From the NCBI GenBank assembly GCA_002482845.1, contig DLGT01000024.1, positions 1 through 64,000 of the forward strand: a DNA stretch of 64,000 nt, given 5' to 3'. The notes under the pieces were generated by a model that ran no database searches, was not told where the DNA came from, and saw only the letters and a list, made by a program, of their open reading frames with translations. The number at the start of each line of letters is the position of its first letter. The first letter of the stretch is position 1. This document shows positions 45,288-54,674 of the stretch, one piece after another. Source of the stretch: Saprospiraceae bacterium UBA7687 (GTDB taxonomy: Bacteria > Bacteroidota > Bacteroidia > Chitinophagales > Saprospiraceae). The translations under genes and the position numbers were made by a program.

Positions 45288-46205
45288 ATGAGTCTTCTTA
45301 CGATAGGTACAGTCGCTTTTGATACCATAGAAACACCTTACGGAAAAGCAGAAATGGTCATAGGTGGCGCATGTACGTACATCAGCTGGGCAGCTTCTTA
45401 TTTTACCAAAAATATTCATCTTGTTTCTATAGTAGGCGATGATTTTCCTCAGTCTGAATTGGATGCACTCACTGCTCGTGGTGTCAATCTAGATGGTCTA
45501 GAAACCGTCCAAGGAGGTAAATCATTTTTCTGGGCAGGACGTTACCACAATAATATGAATAGCCGCGACACTTTGATCACTGATCTGAATGTATTGGCAG
45601 ATTTTAATCCTATCCTACCTGAAGCTGCCAAATCATGCAAGTATGTCATGCTAGGCAATCTTACACCACAGATACAGTCACAAGTCCTAGACCAACTCGA
45701 CGGTAGTCAAAAACTCATTGCATTGGACACTATGAATTTTTGGATGGATATTGCTATGGACGAACTGAAAAGTGTCATATCAAGGATAAATTTATTGACC
45801 ATCAATGATGAAGAAGCTAGACAATTGTCGGGCGAACACTCACTAGTGAAAGCAGCAAAAGTGATCCACGAGATGGGTCCTAAATACTTAGTCATCAAAA
45901 AAGGCGAACATGGTGCCTTACTTTTCCACAATGGAGATATCTTTTTTGCGCCTGCACTACCACTAGCCGAAGTATTCGACCCTACAGGTGCTGGAGATAC
46001 GTTTGCAGGTGGATTTATGGGTTACCTTGCTAAAACTGATGATACATCAATGGAAAATATGAAACGTGCTATTATCGCAGGTTCAGCTATGGCTTCGTTT
46101 TGTGTAGAAGACTTCAGTCTAGACAGACTCCGAACATTAAATGATACTGAAATCAATGATAGATTGGACAAGTTTAAAGATCTTGTTCATTTTGATTTTA
46201 AATAA
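45288..46205 (+). CDS. PfkB-family carbohydrate kinase
   Basis: A 305-residue ribokinase-like kinase, phosphorylating a sugar or nucleoside with ATP. The N-terminal GTVAFDTIETPYG and GGACTYISWAASYF form the substrate-binding strand region; the ATP-site block DPTGAGDTFAGGFMGYL near 229 has the catalytic Asp. The protein is cytoplasmic. The family opening and GGAxxYxA pattern resemble adenosine/ribokinase-like members, but substrate cannot be assigned. The dGTPase gene starts 59 bases later, also on the plus strand. Confidence 0.88.
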   Translation: MSLLTIGTVAFDTIETPYGKAEMVIGGACTYISWAASYFTKNIHLVSIVGDDFPQSELDALTARGVNLDGLETVQGGKSFFWAGRYHNNMNSRDTLITDLNVLADFNPILPEAAKSCKYVMLGNLTPQIQSQVLDQLDGSQKLIALDTMNFWMDIAMDELKSVISRINLLTINDEEARQLSGEHSLVKAAKVIHEMGPKYLVIKKGEHGALLFHNGDIFFAPALPLAEVFDPTGAGDTFAGGFMGYLAKTDDTSMENMKRAIIAGSAMASFCVEDFSLDRLRTLNDTEINDRLDKFKDLVHFDFK

Positions 46206-46264
46206 ATTTCAAATAGTAGTCAGTAACATCCTGATAAAACAAATTCAAAAACTTAACCATAATC

Positions 46265-47644
46265 ATGCAACACTGGGGAGATTGTATTTCATATCGTAGG
46301 TTCGGATATCAATCTTCCGGCACTCCAGGTATGAGGTCAGAATTTACCCGTGATTACGACCGGATTATATTTTTATCAGCATTTAGAAGGCTTCAGAACA
46401 AAACACAAGTTTTTCCCCTTCCGGGCAATGTATTTGTACACAATAGACTCACACATTCACTAGAAGTGGCATCAGTAGGTAGGTCGCTTGGGTCTATCGT
46501 AGGTCATAAACTATCAGAAATCCATAAAAACACTTTTACAGAAGACCACCAGTCTTTCTACATTTATGAGTTATCTGGTGTGATAGCATCTGCGTGTTTG
46601 GCCCATGACCTTGGCAATCCTGCATTCGGACATTCAGGCGAAAAAGCTATTTCTCATTATTTTACGAGCCACGCAGATTCGTCACTTAATAGTTCAACGC
46701 TCAGGGCACACTATACAGAAAAAGAATGGCAAGACTTGACCAGTTTTGAGGGGAATGCCAATGCTTTGAGATTACTGACAAGACAGTTCAAAGGAAAACT
46801 CGAAGGCGGACAGCGACTGATGTACGTCACACTTGCATCTATTCTCAAGTATCCTTGTGCATCTGATGAGATGGACAAATCCTACATGCATCGCAAAAAG
46901 TATGGTTATTTTCAGTCAGATGCAACTGCCTTTGCCGACGTCATTCAAGAGTTTCAAATGATGGATGAAAATGGGAAAGCTTACAGACACCCATTTGTTT
47001 ATCTAGTAGAAGCCGCTGATGACATTTGTTATAGAATCGTAGATATGGAAGATGCACACCGCATAGGTATCTTGTCTAGAGCAGAAATAGAAAACTCCTT
47101 CCTTTCTCTGATTGGTGAATTAAACAATAGTACTGACAGTGTGCCCCGTACCAAAGAAGTGCTGCAAAAAATAGGTGACAACAACGAAGCAATCTCCTAC
47201 CTTAGGGCAAAATGTATCAATGGTCTTGTCAACCGAGCAGCTGATGTATTTTTTGAAAACATGGATGCTATTTTAACAGGCACTTTCAATAGTACATTGG
47301 TAGATATGGTGGAGAAATCCTGTCCTTATTTGAAAACAATCAATGACATATCTATCTCCAAGATTTACAACCATCCTTCTGTCATAGAAGTAGAACTAGC
47401 TGGATATAATGTCATGTCAGAAATATTGTCTGTGTTTGTCACAGCCGTGTTACACGAAGAGAGGACTCCTTTGGAGAAAAAATGTCTACAACTCATACCT
47501 GCCCAATACAACCTAAGTAAAGACGATGTGAGTCCTTATGAAAAGACGATGGGTGTTTTAGATTTCGTATCGGGTATGACAGATGGATACGCCACAGAAT
47601 TATACCGTAAAATGAAAGGAATAGACATACCTTCACATAAATAA
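46265..47644 (+). CDS. dgt: Deoxyguanosinetriphosphate triphosphohydrolase (dGTPase-like)
   Basis: An HD-domain hydrolase, converting dGTP (or other dNTPs) to the nucleoside and triphosphate. 459 residues. RRLQNKTQVFPLPGN and VHNRLTHSLEVASVGR near 60-78 give the first His ligand; CLAHDLGNPAFGHSGEKAI near 117 has the HD pair; VEAADDICYRIVDMEDA near 247 supplies the last Asp. All are typical of the Dgt family. Regulation of dNTP pools is the probable role; exact nucleotide preference is unknown. A small secreted protein gene follows 12 bases later. Confidence 0.94.
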   Translation: MQHWGDCISYRRFGYQSSGTPGMRSEFTRDYDRIIFLSAFRRLQNKTQVFPLPGNVFVHNRLTHSLEVASVGRSLGSIVGHKLSEIHKNTFTEDHQSFYIYELSGVIASACLAHDLGNPAFGHSGEKAISHYFTSHADSSLNSSTLRAHYTEKEWQDLTSFEGNANALRLLTRQFKGKLEGGQRLMYVTLASILKYPCASDEMDKSYMHRKKYGYFQSDATAFADVIQEFQMMDENGKAYRHPFVYLVEAADDICYRIVDMEDAHRIGILSRAEIENSFLSLIGELNNSTDSVPRTKEVLQKIGDNNEAISYLRAKCINGLVNRAADVFFENMDAILTGTFNSTLVDMVEKSCPYLKTINDISISKIYNHPSVIEVELAGYNVMSEILSVFVTAVLHEERTPLEKKCLQLIPAQYNLSKDDVSPYEKTMGVLDFVSGMTDGYATELYRKMKGIDIPSHK

Positions 47645-47656
47645 AGCCGCTATCTA

Positions 47657-48283
47657 ATGAAGAACTTACTTTTTATACTTCTCCTTAATGCTACTTTTAC
47701 TTTTGCACAGACGGATACGATTAGATTGAAGAATCCTGGATTTGAAGGGCGACCTATGCGAGGAGGTGAAAGGGATTGGACCATTAAAGGATGGACAGAT
47801 TGTGGTAAAATTAACTTCCCTTATGAGACGCCACCCGATATTCATCCACAAGAGTTTTGGCAAGTAAAAATATCGGCAAAAGAAGGCAAAACTTACCTAG
47901 GATTAGTAGTCAGAGATAATGAAACCTATGAAGGTCTAAGACAACAATTGCCATCACCACTTCTTGCAAATCAAAGCTACGAGATGACTTTATGGATGGC
48001 ACATTCTGAAAACTATATAAGTAAATCTAGGTTGACTTATAAAGAACAAAATTACCAAGCTCCATCCTTTTTGATCATAACTTCTATAAATGAAAAATGT
48101 GTTGTAAAAGACATTTTATATCAATCACCTATAGTTGACCACACAGAATGGAAACAATACAGCATAAAAATGTCACCAATAAATGATGTTACCCATCTTA
48201 TGTTTATGATATTTTCCAATGATGAAAAACCCAACGGACATATCTTACTTGATGGTCTGTCAGATATTACTTTGGTAAAATAG
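47657..48283 (+). CDS. Small secreted protein, possible carbohydrate-binding-like fold
   Basis: A 208-residue protein with a signal peptide (1-17, ending TFAQ). The mature part begins IRLKNPGFEG, a common opening of galactose-binding/CBM4-type jelly-roll domains, and has YEMTLWMAHSENY and HILLDGLSDITLVK near the end, which fits the same beta-sandwich pattern. No T9SS sorting domain and no lipobox are seen, so it is likely periplasmic or soluble. Sugar binding is inferred from the motif only. It lies 12 bases after dgt. Confidence 0.7.
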   Translation: MKNLLFILLLNATFTFAQTDTIRLKNPGFEGRPMRGGERDWTIKGWTDCGKINFPYETPPDIHPQEFWQVKISAKEGKTYLGLVVRDNETYEGLRQQLPSPLLANQSYEMTLWMAHSENYISKSRLTYKEQNYQAPSFLIITSINEKCVVKDILYQSPIVDHTEWKQYSIKMSPINDVTHLMFMIFSNDEKPNGHILLDGLSDITLVK

Positions 48284-48375
48284 AATTTCTTTTTTATAAG
48301 TCTGAAATCAGTTGTACAAGAACATAAATTTACAAAAACGTACTATATTTTGTTGTAAACAATTAGATTTGTTTT

Positions 48376-49338
48376 ATGGAAGATAAAATTAACAACATTC
48401 ACGATAAATTTGTCAGGGAATCTTTTTCGGACATTGAAAGAGCTCAAGCGTTTTTTGAAAAAATGTTGCCTACTGAATTGATCAAACAACTAGATTTCAA
48501 TACCTTAAAAGACACGAAGGAATCGTATATTGACAAAGAACTGAGTGAGTATTTTTCAGACCTTGTTTTTGAAGTATCATTGATTGGTAGCCCTGAGACA
48601 AAAACAGATGTAGTCATGCTTTTCGAACATAAAAGCACACCTGACAAGCACGTATTAATACAAGTTGGTTATTACATGTTTGCCCACTATTTCAAATGTG
48701 TACGTCAACGCAAAAAGATGAAAGTCATCATTCCCGTCATCTACTATCAAGGACAAAAGAAGTGGACAGCGCCACAACCAATAGATTTATTTGCTGGATA
48801 TCCTGACGCGATAAAGCAGTACATACCCAATTTGAATCACGTGTTTATTGCACTCCATTCGATTCCAGAGTCGGATCTATTATCCAGCAGAAATACATTA
48901 ATGGCCACCGCATTGGTAGCCCAAAAATGGAGATTCAACCCAATAAAGCTTGCTGATGATTTGATGAAAATTCTGTCGATATTTGAAGACAAGGACTACG
49001 ACTGGAACTTTTTGGAGATGACCTTCGTTTACATCAATAATGTCTCAGAATTAGAAACTGAAGACGTAAAAAAAATAATCAGCTCAATACCACCGAAAAT
49101 AAAAGAAAATATCATGACAACTTATTCTAAAATAAAAGAAGAAGGAAGACAAGAAGGAAGACAAGAAGGAAGACAAGAAGGCGAGCAAACCGGTATCCAA
49201 AAAGGTGAGTACAAAAAACAAATTGAAGTCGTTCTTAATTGTTTTGATAATAAATTACCTATTCCATTGATTGCAAATATCACCCAACTAAGCGAAGAAG
49301 ATGTGATAAAAATCTTGAAAGAGCATAAAAAAATTTAA
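48376..49338 (+). CDS. Rpn family recombination-promoting nuclease/putative transposase
   Basis: A 320-residue PD-(D/E)XK nuclease of the RpnA/YhgA-like group, proteins annotated as putative transposases and shown in E. coli to promote RecA-independent recombination. The N-terminus has HDKFVRESFSDIERAQAFFEKMLP; the catalytic core reads as TDVVMLFEHKSTPDKHVLIQV, with Asp, the ExK pair and Gln in the family order. Residues about 256-271 contain EGRQ repeated three times from a 12-bp DNA repeat, and the C-terminus is a short helical tail. Solitary gene; no inverted repeats typical of an IS are seen. Confidence 0.88.
   Translation: MEDKINNIHDKFVRESFSDIERAQAFFEKMLPTELIKQLDFNTLKDTKESYIDKELSEYFSDLVFEVSLIGSPETKTDVVMLFEHKSTPDKHVLIQVGYYMFAHYFKCVRQRKKMKVIIPVIYYQGQKKWTAPQPIDLFAGYPDAIKQYIPNLNHVFIALHSIPESDLLSSRNTLMATALVAQKWRFNPIKLADDLMKILSIFEDKDYDWNFLEMTFVYINNVSELETEDVKKIISSIPPKIKENIMTTYSKIKEEGRQEGRQEGRQEGEQTGIQKGEYKKQIEVVLNCFDNKLPIPLIANITQLSEEDVIKILKEHKKI
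49141..49188 (+). repeat. 12-bp in-frame tandem repeat in the Rpn gene
   Basis: Three perfect GAAGGAAGACAA units (49141-49176) and one degenerate unit (49177-49188). Multiples of 12 preserve the frame, adding or removing EGRQ. Confidence 0.85.
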
Positions 49339-49438
49339 GGGTAGTTTTGTTTTGTAACCAACTGGATGAAAGAAAAAACTATTAGTATTCATATAAACCC
49401 TATTCTTTTAGAATAGTATAATCAAAAAAACCTTACAA

Positions 49439-49588
49439 ATGAAAAAGGCACGTACTGTTTACGCAGAACAAATTGCTAATGACTTCAAATCTTAATACAG
49501 CATTGGCAAAAAGTTCATAAGAAAATGTATAAACTCTCCATTGAGTGAAAAGACAATACTAAAATTCTTTTTATCAAATTCAAATTAA
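49439..49588 (+). pseudogene. Possible decayed small ORF with in-frame TAA
   Basis: ATG at 49439 opens 18 codons (MKKARTVYAEQIANDFKS), then TAA at 49493-49495. The same frame goes on for 30 codons to a second TAA at 49586 (SIGKKFIRKCINSPLSEK in the middle). A CAA-to-TAA change would rejoin it into a 49-residue protein. It lies between the Rpn gene and the large lipoprotein. Family unknown; could be chance. Confidence 0.25.
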
Positions 49589-49720
49589 GAAAAACGATAT
49601 TTATCGACTTCTAATATGGAACCGAATGTATATTTATCAAAACAAATTGATATTTTTTACTACTTTTTCAAAATCTATTTATACTTTAGACCCAATTTTC
49701 AAAAATCATATCAAAGTCGC

Positions 49721-52700
49721 ATGATGCATTTTTATAAGTCTTTAGTAATCATACTATTATTCGTGGGTTTTCAGAGTTGTGATAATAAAGAAACACAAAC
49801 CACCAAAGAGCGCCCCATCGATCATTGGGTATTTAGGTCCGTCTTAGATTGGAATCCACGTATGGTGACACTTGCACTTTCTGATGATGTTTGGGCATCT
49901 TATCATGCGGAGACAGGCGCTTTATACAAAGTTTGGAAGGGTACTGTATATTTTGATGGTGCGGTTTATACTACAGCACATGGTCCACAACCTATCTCCA
50001 TTGGCAATAGCTACTTAGAAAACAAATATAAAAATCCTTGGTTTGTTCTAAAAGGTACGGATACCATACAGACAAAATTTGACTACAAAGGTCATAGGTT
50101 TGTAAACGGAAAAGCTGAGCTTATGTACCAATTGAGTAGTGATCAATTACCTAAGCCAATCGCAATATATGAAGAAGTAGAAGCTTCTAAAACGGACCTC
50201 GGTTCACCAGTTTTTGAGCGAAATTTCACAACCAACAATGTACCTGATGGTATGACTGTTTCACACAGATTTAATGCTAGCTCTATCGTTTTACCTAGTG
50301 ATATAGATACAGATGGTAAACTTCAGATAGTTGAACAAAAGGAAGCCAACTATGATAATATCAAAGCAATAACCATAGATGGTGTCTTGGCTCTCAATAG
50401 CAATGGTAAGACCAAAATGAATATTCTTTTCTTAAATACACCAACTATTCCTAACAAAAATGTAGCTGGTGGTGAAGACGTTGACGAAGAAAAAGAAAAC
50501 CCAGGAGGTCTTCCAGAAGGTCTAAAATTGATAGCAAAGAGTGATTGTAAAACTTGTCACAACAAAAACTTACAAACCATCGGGCCTGCATATACTGCCA
50601 TTGCCCAAAAATATAAAAACACGCCTGAAAACATATCTATGTTGGTGGGTAAAGTTATCAAAGGTGGATCAGGCGTTTGGGGAGAACAGGTCATGACACC
50701 ACATGCAGATTTGCCAGAAGAAGATGTTACGGAGATGGTCACATATATCATGTCGCTGGACAAAGATGATGAAGGAGAACCTGTGGACGAAAAAGCAACA
50801 GCTTTACTTACACTAGACCCAACGCCTAATATCGAAGAAAAAGATCTATTGCCAGGCATCGTTGTAAAAGCTTATGACATTGCCAATAATTCGCAAGTCC
50901 TTCCGAAAATAAGAGATACTCAAAAACCAAAATTTGCCGGAGTCTTACCTAAACTAGATAACATCTCAGGAAGCGATTTTAAAGAATTAGAAAATAATTT
51001 TGCCCTGATCAATACTGGATTTGTTAAGATTGATACAGCTGGTACTTACACTTTTCACATATGGAGCGATGATGGGTCTAAATTGTATATCAATGACAAA
51101 CAAGTAATAGACAATGATGGACTTCATGGGGCAGAATATGGAGAAGTCAGCATTCAGATGAAAAAAGGATACTATCCATTCAGATTAGAGTATTTTAATG
51201 GAAGTGGTGGGAGATTCCTTTCTTTCAATTGGAAAAAACCTAATGATAAAGATTTTGTAGTCATTCCAAATCTAAACTTTGCTTACAAAAATGATCAATT
51301 AGAACTTTTAAGAAAATATAGCCTACCTATGGCCAATATCTCTAAAATACCAGGTGACCAATATGCACTTCAGGATGTACATCCGTCTTTTGATCTATTC
51401 CAAGCAAGACCTGATGTCTTCAAACCCAAAGTAGGAGGCATGGATTTCAAATCTGATGGTCGTTTGATCGTTAGTACTTGGGATGCAGCTGGATCGGTGT
51501 ACACCATTGATAATGCTGCAAGTGGCGATACTACCCAGATGAAAGCAAAAAGAATAGCTTTCGGTCTAGCAGAACCACTAGGTGTAAAAGTAGTCAATGA
51601 CACCATCTACGTCATGCAAAAACATGAAATCACTCGATTGATAGATACCAATGGCGATGACATCATTGATGAATACCAAACCTTGTGTGATGACTGGAAA
51701 GTCTCGTCCAATTTCCATGAATTTGGTTTTGGTCTCGCTTATAAAGATGGTTTCTTTTATGCAACACTTGCCACTGCGATCAATCCTGGTGGAGCAAGTA
51801 CACAACCACAGATTCCTGATAGAGGCAAAGTGGTCAAAGTTAATAAAAATACAGGAGCGATGACATTTATTGCATCGGGACTTCGTACGCCTAATGGTAT
51901 TGGAATAGGTTATAAAGGTGATCTTTTTGTAGCGGATAATCAAGGAGACTGGCTACCTTCGTCCAAGATTGTCCATGTACAAGAAGGTGCTTGGTTTGGG
52001 TCTAGATCTGTAGATCCAGAAGGTACTAAAGATAAAAAAGAAAATCTTCCTTTAGTTTGGCTACCACAAGACGAGATAGGAAACTCTCCCAGTACACCAC
52101 TAGCATTAGATTTAGGACCATACAAAGGTCAAATGATTCATGGCGAGGTTACACATGGTGGTATTAAAAGGGTATTTGTAGAAGAGATTAATGGTCAATT
52201 GCAAGGATGTGTCTTTAGATTTATCCAAGGACTCGAAGCAGGTGTCAATAGAATAGCTTGGGGACCGAATGGTGATCTTTATGTGGGTGGCATTGGTAAT
52301 CCAGGCAATTGGGGACATTCTGGGAAGTTGCACTATGGCTTACAAAGATTGGTTTTTAATGATAAACCTACGTTCGAAATGCTTGCAGTCAGGGCAAAAG
52401 CTAATGGCATGGAGATAGAGTTTACAGAGCCTTTGCAAGATGGTGATGGATGGAATGCAGCACATTACGAAGTAAAACAATGGTTTTACAAGCCAACGAT
52501 CGATTACGGTGGACCAAAACTAGACGAGAAAAAAATAAATGTCAAATCTGTCACGGTGTCTGATGATCGTAAAAAAGTATTCTTAGAATTTGATGGTCAG
52601 AAGGATAATCATATGATCTATATTCGTCTTAAAAAACATTTCATCAGTGATGCAGGCAGATCTCTTTGGAGTACAGAAGCTTGGTACACTATGAATCAAG

Positions 52701-53413
52701 TACCAAAAAATGATAAAGGCGTTTCTAAAAAACCACCATTCACTTATGCGGACAACACATTGACACCATCTGAACAAAAGACAGGTTGGAAATTACTTTT
52801 TGACGGTAAATCATTAAATGGATGGCGCAATTTCCGCAAAAAAACCATCGGTAAAGGATGGATTATTAATGAAAATGCCATTCATCTAGATGCAAAACCA
52901 AATAAAGATGGTCACTGGCAAGCGATAGATGGTGGAGACATTATCACTGACAAGGCTTATGAAAATTATGAATTTGTATATGAATGGAAAATCGGAAACT
53001 GTGGAAATAGTGGTGTCATCTTTAATGTAGTAGAAAGCGATAAATACGACTATGTTTGGCAGACAGGTCCAGAGATGCAAGTTTTGGACAATACTTGTCA
53101 CCCTGATGCTAAGTTTGTGACACACAGAGCTGGTGATTTGTATGATATGATAGAATGTAAATATCCAGTAGTAAAACCAGCTGGAGAATGGAATGAAGCA
53201 CGTATTAAGAGCAATAAAGGACAGGTAGAATTTTGGCTCAATGGTGTCAATGTGGTGAGTTTTACCATGCATGATGATACGTGGGCAAAAATGATATCTA
53301 AAAGTAAGTTTAAAGAAATGCCTGATTTCGGTAAATCCAAATCTGGCCATATCTCACTCCAAGACCATGGAGACAAAGTATGGTACAAAAATTTAAAAAT
53401 CAGAGAATTGTAA
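49721..53413 (+). CDS. Multidomain lipoprotein: cytochrome c, PA14, sugar-dehydrogenase-like propeller and DUF1080
   Basis: About 1230 residues. I start at ATG 49721, giving a lipoprotein signal ending FQSC; the ATG at 49616 would add a non-standard 35-residue extension. Domains in order: N-terminal region about 20-250; cytochrome c with CKTCH at about 276-280; PA14 about 420-507 (HIWSDDGSKLYINDKQVIDN); a glucose/sorbosone-dehydrogenase-like propeller about 550-890, with ASGLRTPNGIGIG and similar blades; and a C-terminal DUF1080 (3-keto-disaccharide hydrolase) domain about 1020-1227 (GWKLLFDGKSLNGWRNFR). The family suggests oxidation then cleavage of sugars via 3-keto intermediates. The MFS permease gene follows 22 bases later, supporting a sugar-use unit. 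Substrate unknown. Confidence 0.85.
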   Translation: MMHFYKSLVIILLFVGFQSCDNKETQTTKERPIDHWVFRSVLDWNPRMVTLALSDDVWASYHAETGALYKVWKGTVYFDGAVYTTAHGPQPISIGNSYLENKYKNPWFVLKGTDTIQTKFDYKGHRFVNGKAELMYQLSSDQLPKPIAIYEEVEASKTDLGSPVFERNFTTNNVPDGMTVSHRFNASSIVLPSDIDTDGKLQIVEQKEANYDNIKAITIDGVLALNSNGKTKMNILFLNTPTIPNKNVAGGEDVDEEKENPGGLPEGLKLIAKSDCKTCHNKNLQTIGPAYTAIAQKYKNTPENISMLVGKVIKGGSGVWGEQVMTPHADLPEEDVTEMVTYIMSLDKDDEGEPVDEKATALLTLDPTPNIEEKDLLPGIVVKAYDIANNSQVLPKIRDTQKPKFAGVLPKLDNISGSDFKELENNFALINTGFVKIDTAGTYTFHIWSDDGSKLYINDKQVIDNDGLHGAEYGEVSIQMKKGYYPFRLEYFNGSGGRFLSFNWKKPNDKDFVVIPNLNFAYKNDQLELLRKYSLPMANISKIPGDQYALQDVHPSFDLFQARPDVFKPKVGGMDFKSDGRLIVSTWDAAGSVYTIDNAASGDTTQMKAKRIAFGLAEPLGVKVVNDTIYVMQKHEITRLIDTNGDDIIDEYQTLCDDWKVSSNFHEFGFGLAYKDGFFYATLATAINPGGASTQPQIPDRGKVVKVNKNTGAMTFIASGLRTPNGIGIGYKGDLFVADNQGDWLPSSKIVHVQEGAWFGSRSVDPEGTKDKKENLPLVWLPQDEIGNSPSTPLALDLGPYKGQMIHGEVTHGGIKRVFVEEINGQLQGCVFRFIQGLEAGVNRIAWGPNGDLYVGGIGNPGNWGHSGKLHYGLQRLVFNDKPTFEMLAVRAKANGMEIEFTEPLQDGDGWNAAHYEVKQWFYKPTIDYGGPKLDEKKINVKSVTVSDDRKKVFLEFDGQKDNHMIYIRLKKHFISDAGRSLWSTEAWYTMNQVPKNDKGVSKKPPFTYADNTLTPSEQKTGWKLLFDGKSLNGWRNFRKKTIGKGWIINENAIHLDAKPNKDGHWQAIDGGDIITDKAYENYEFVYEWKIGNCGNSGVIFNVVESDKYDYVWQTGPEMQVLDNTCHPDAKFVTHRAGDLYDMIECKYPVVKPAGEWNEARIKSNKGQVEFWLNGVNVVSFTMHDDTWAKMISKSKFKEMPDFGKSKSGHISLQDHGDKVWYKNLKIREL

Positions 53414-53435
53414 TCAAAATCAAAACAGAACAAAG

Positions 53436-54662
53436 ATGAACAGATCCATTCAAATCCAATTATCCACCATGATGTTTCTCCAGTTTTTTATCTGGGGCGC
53501 ATGGTTTGTAACGTTAGGAACATTTTTAGGTAGCAATATGTCTGCGGAAGGTGGACAAATTGCAAGAGCATTTAGTACACAATCTTGGGGCGCCATCATT
53601 GCACCTTTTATCATCGGACTGATAGCTGATAGATTTTTTAATGCTGAGCGAATACTTGGAGTACTTCATTTGATAGGCGCATGTTTGATGTATTTGATGT
53701 CACAAACATCAGACTTCGGAGTGTTTTATCCATATGTGTTGGGGTATATGATCGCTTACATGCCAACCTTAGCCTTGGTCAATTCTGTTTCTTTCAATCA
53801 AATGAAAGACCCTGCCAAAGAATTTTCATACATTAGAGTATTCGGTACCATCGGATGGATATTGGCAGGTTTGTCTATTAGTTACATTTTTAGTTGGGAT
53901 AGCAAAGAGTCTATTGCGGCCGGAATGCTAAGCAATACATTTCTGCTAGCAGCCGGTGCATCTGCTCTTTTGGGTGTTTTTAGTTTCTTCCTTCCTGCCA
54001 CACCACCGACCGCAGACAAAAACAAAAAAATAACGCTTTCAGAGATTTTAGGCCTTGATGCATTAAAATTACTAGGTGATAGAAATTTTCTAGTTTTCTT
54101 TGTTTCTTCTATCTTGATTTGTATTCCACTAGCTTTTTATTACGCCAATGCCAACCCATTTCTAGTTGATGTAGGCATGGAAAACCCGACAGGTAAGATG
54201 ACTATTGGTCAAATGTCAGAAGTAATCTTTATGCTTTTACTTCCTATCTTCTTCAAAAAATATGGATTTAAAAATACCATCTTAGTGGGTATGTTGGCTT
54301 GGGCGTTGAGATATGTTCTTTTTGCTTTTGGCGATGCTGGCAGTTTGTCTTTTATGCTCATTCTGGGTATTGCTTTACACGGTATTTGTTATGATTTCTT
54401 TTTTGTGAGTGGTCAGATTTATACCAACGCAAAAGCAGGTCCAACTGTCAAAAGTGCTGCACAAGGTCTTATCACACTCGCTACTTACGGTGTGGGAATG
54501 TTGATAGGTTTTGAAGCTGCTGGATACATCACAGAAATAAATACACTTGCTGAAGTTAAAAACTGGAACATGATATGGCTTTATCCTGCTGGGTTTGCTG
54601 GTGTTATCTTGATTTTATTTTTTATTGGCTTCAAGAATGAGAATATAGAGTATCAAGAATGA
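53436..54662 (+). CDS. MFS permease of the NupG-like nucleoside/sugar group
   Basis: A 408-residue inner-membrane transporter with about twelve hydrophobic helices. The N-terminus MMFLQFFIWGAWFVTLGTFLG is typical of the NupG-like MFS group of Bacteroidota and Planctomycetota, often found with 3-keto-sugar DUF1080 genes. RVFGTIGWILAGLS near 137 is also typical. It begins 22 bases after the DUF1080-containing lipoprotein gene, and is the likely importer of the product sugars; this is inference from position. The membrane protein gene 54675 follows 12 bases later. Confidence 0.87.
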   Translation: MNRSIQIQLSTMMFLQFFIWGAWFVTLGTFLGSNMSAEGGQIARAFSTQSWGAIIAPFIIGLIADRFFNAERILGVLHLIGACLMYLMSQTSDFGVFYPYVLGYMIAYMPTLALVNSVSFNQMKDPAKEFSYIRVFGTIGWILAGLSISYIFSWDSKESIAAGMLSNTFLLAAGASALLGVFSFFLPATPPTADKNKKITLSEILGLDALKLLGDRNFLVFFVSSILICIPLAFYYANANPFLVDVGMENPTGKMTIGQMSEVIFMLLLPIFFKKYGFKNTILVGMLAWALRYVLFAFGDAGSLSFMLILGIALHGICYDFFFVSGQIYTNAKAGPTVKSAAQGLITLATYGVGMLIGFEAAGYITEINTLAEVKNWNMIWLYPAGFAGVILILFFIGFKNENIEYQE

Positions 54663-54674
54663 TAAAGTCATTGT

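Noticed and set aside
48376..49338. Insertion sequence around the Rpn nuclease gene
   Set aside because: No terminal inverted repeats or target duplications were seen; the Rpn family is often chromosomal and solitary.
49616..49720. N-terminal extension of the multidomain lipoprotein from ATG 49616
   Set aside because: It would place 35 aromatic-rich residues before a normal lipoprotein signal; starting at 49721 gives a standard signal peptide and lipobox.
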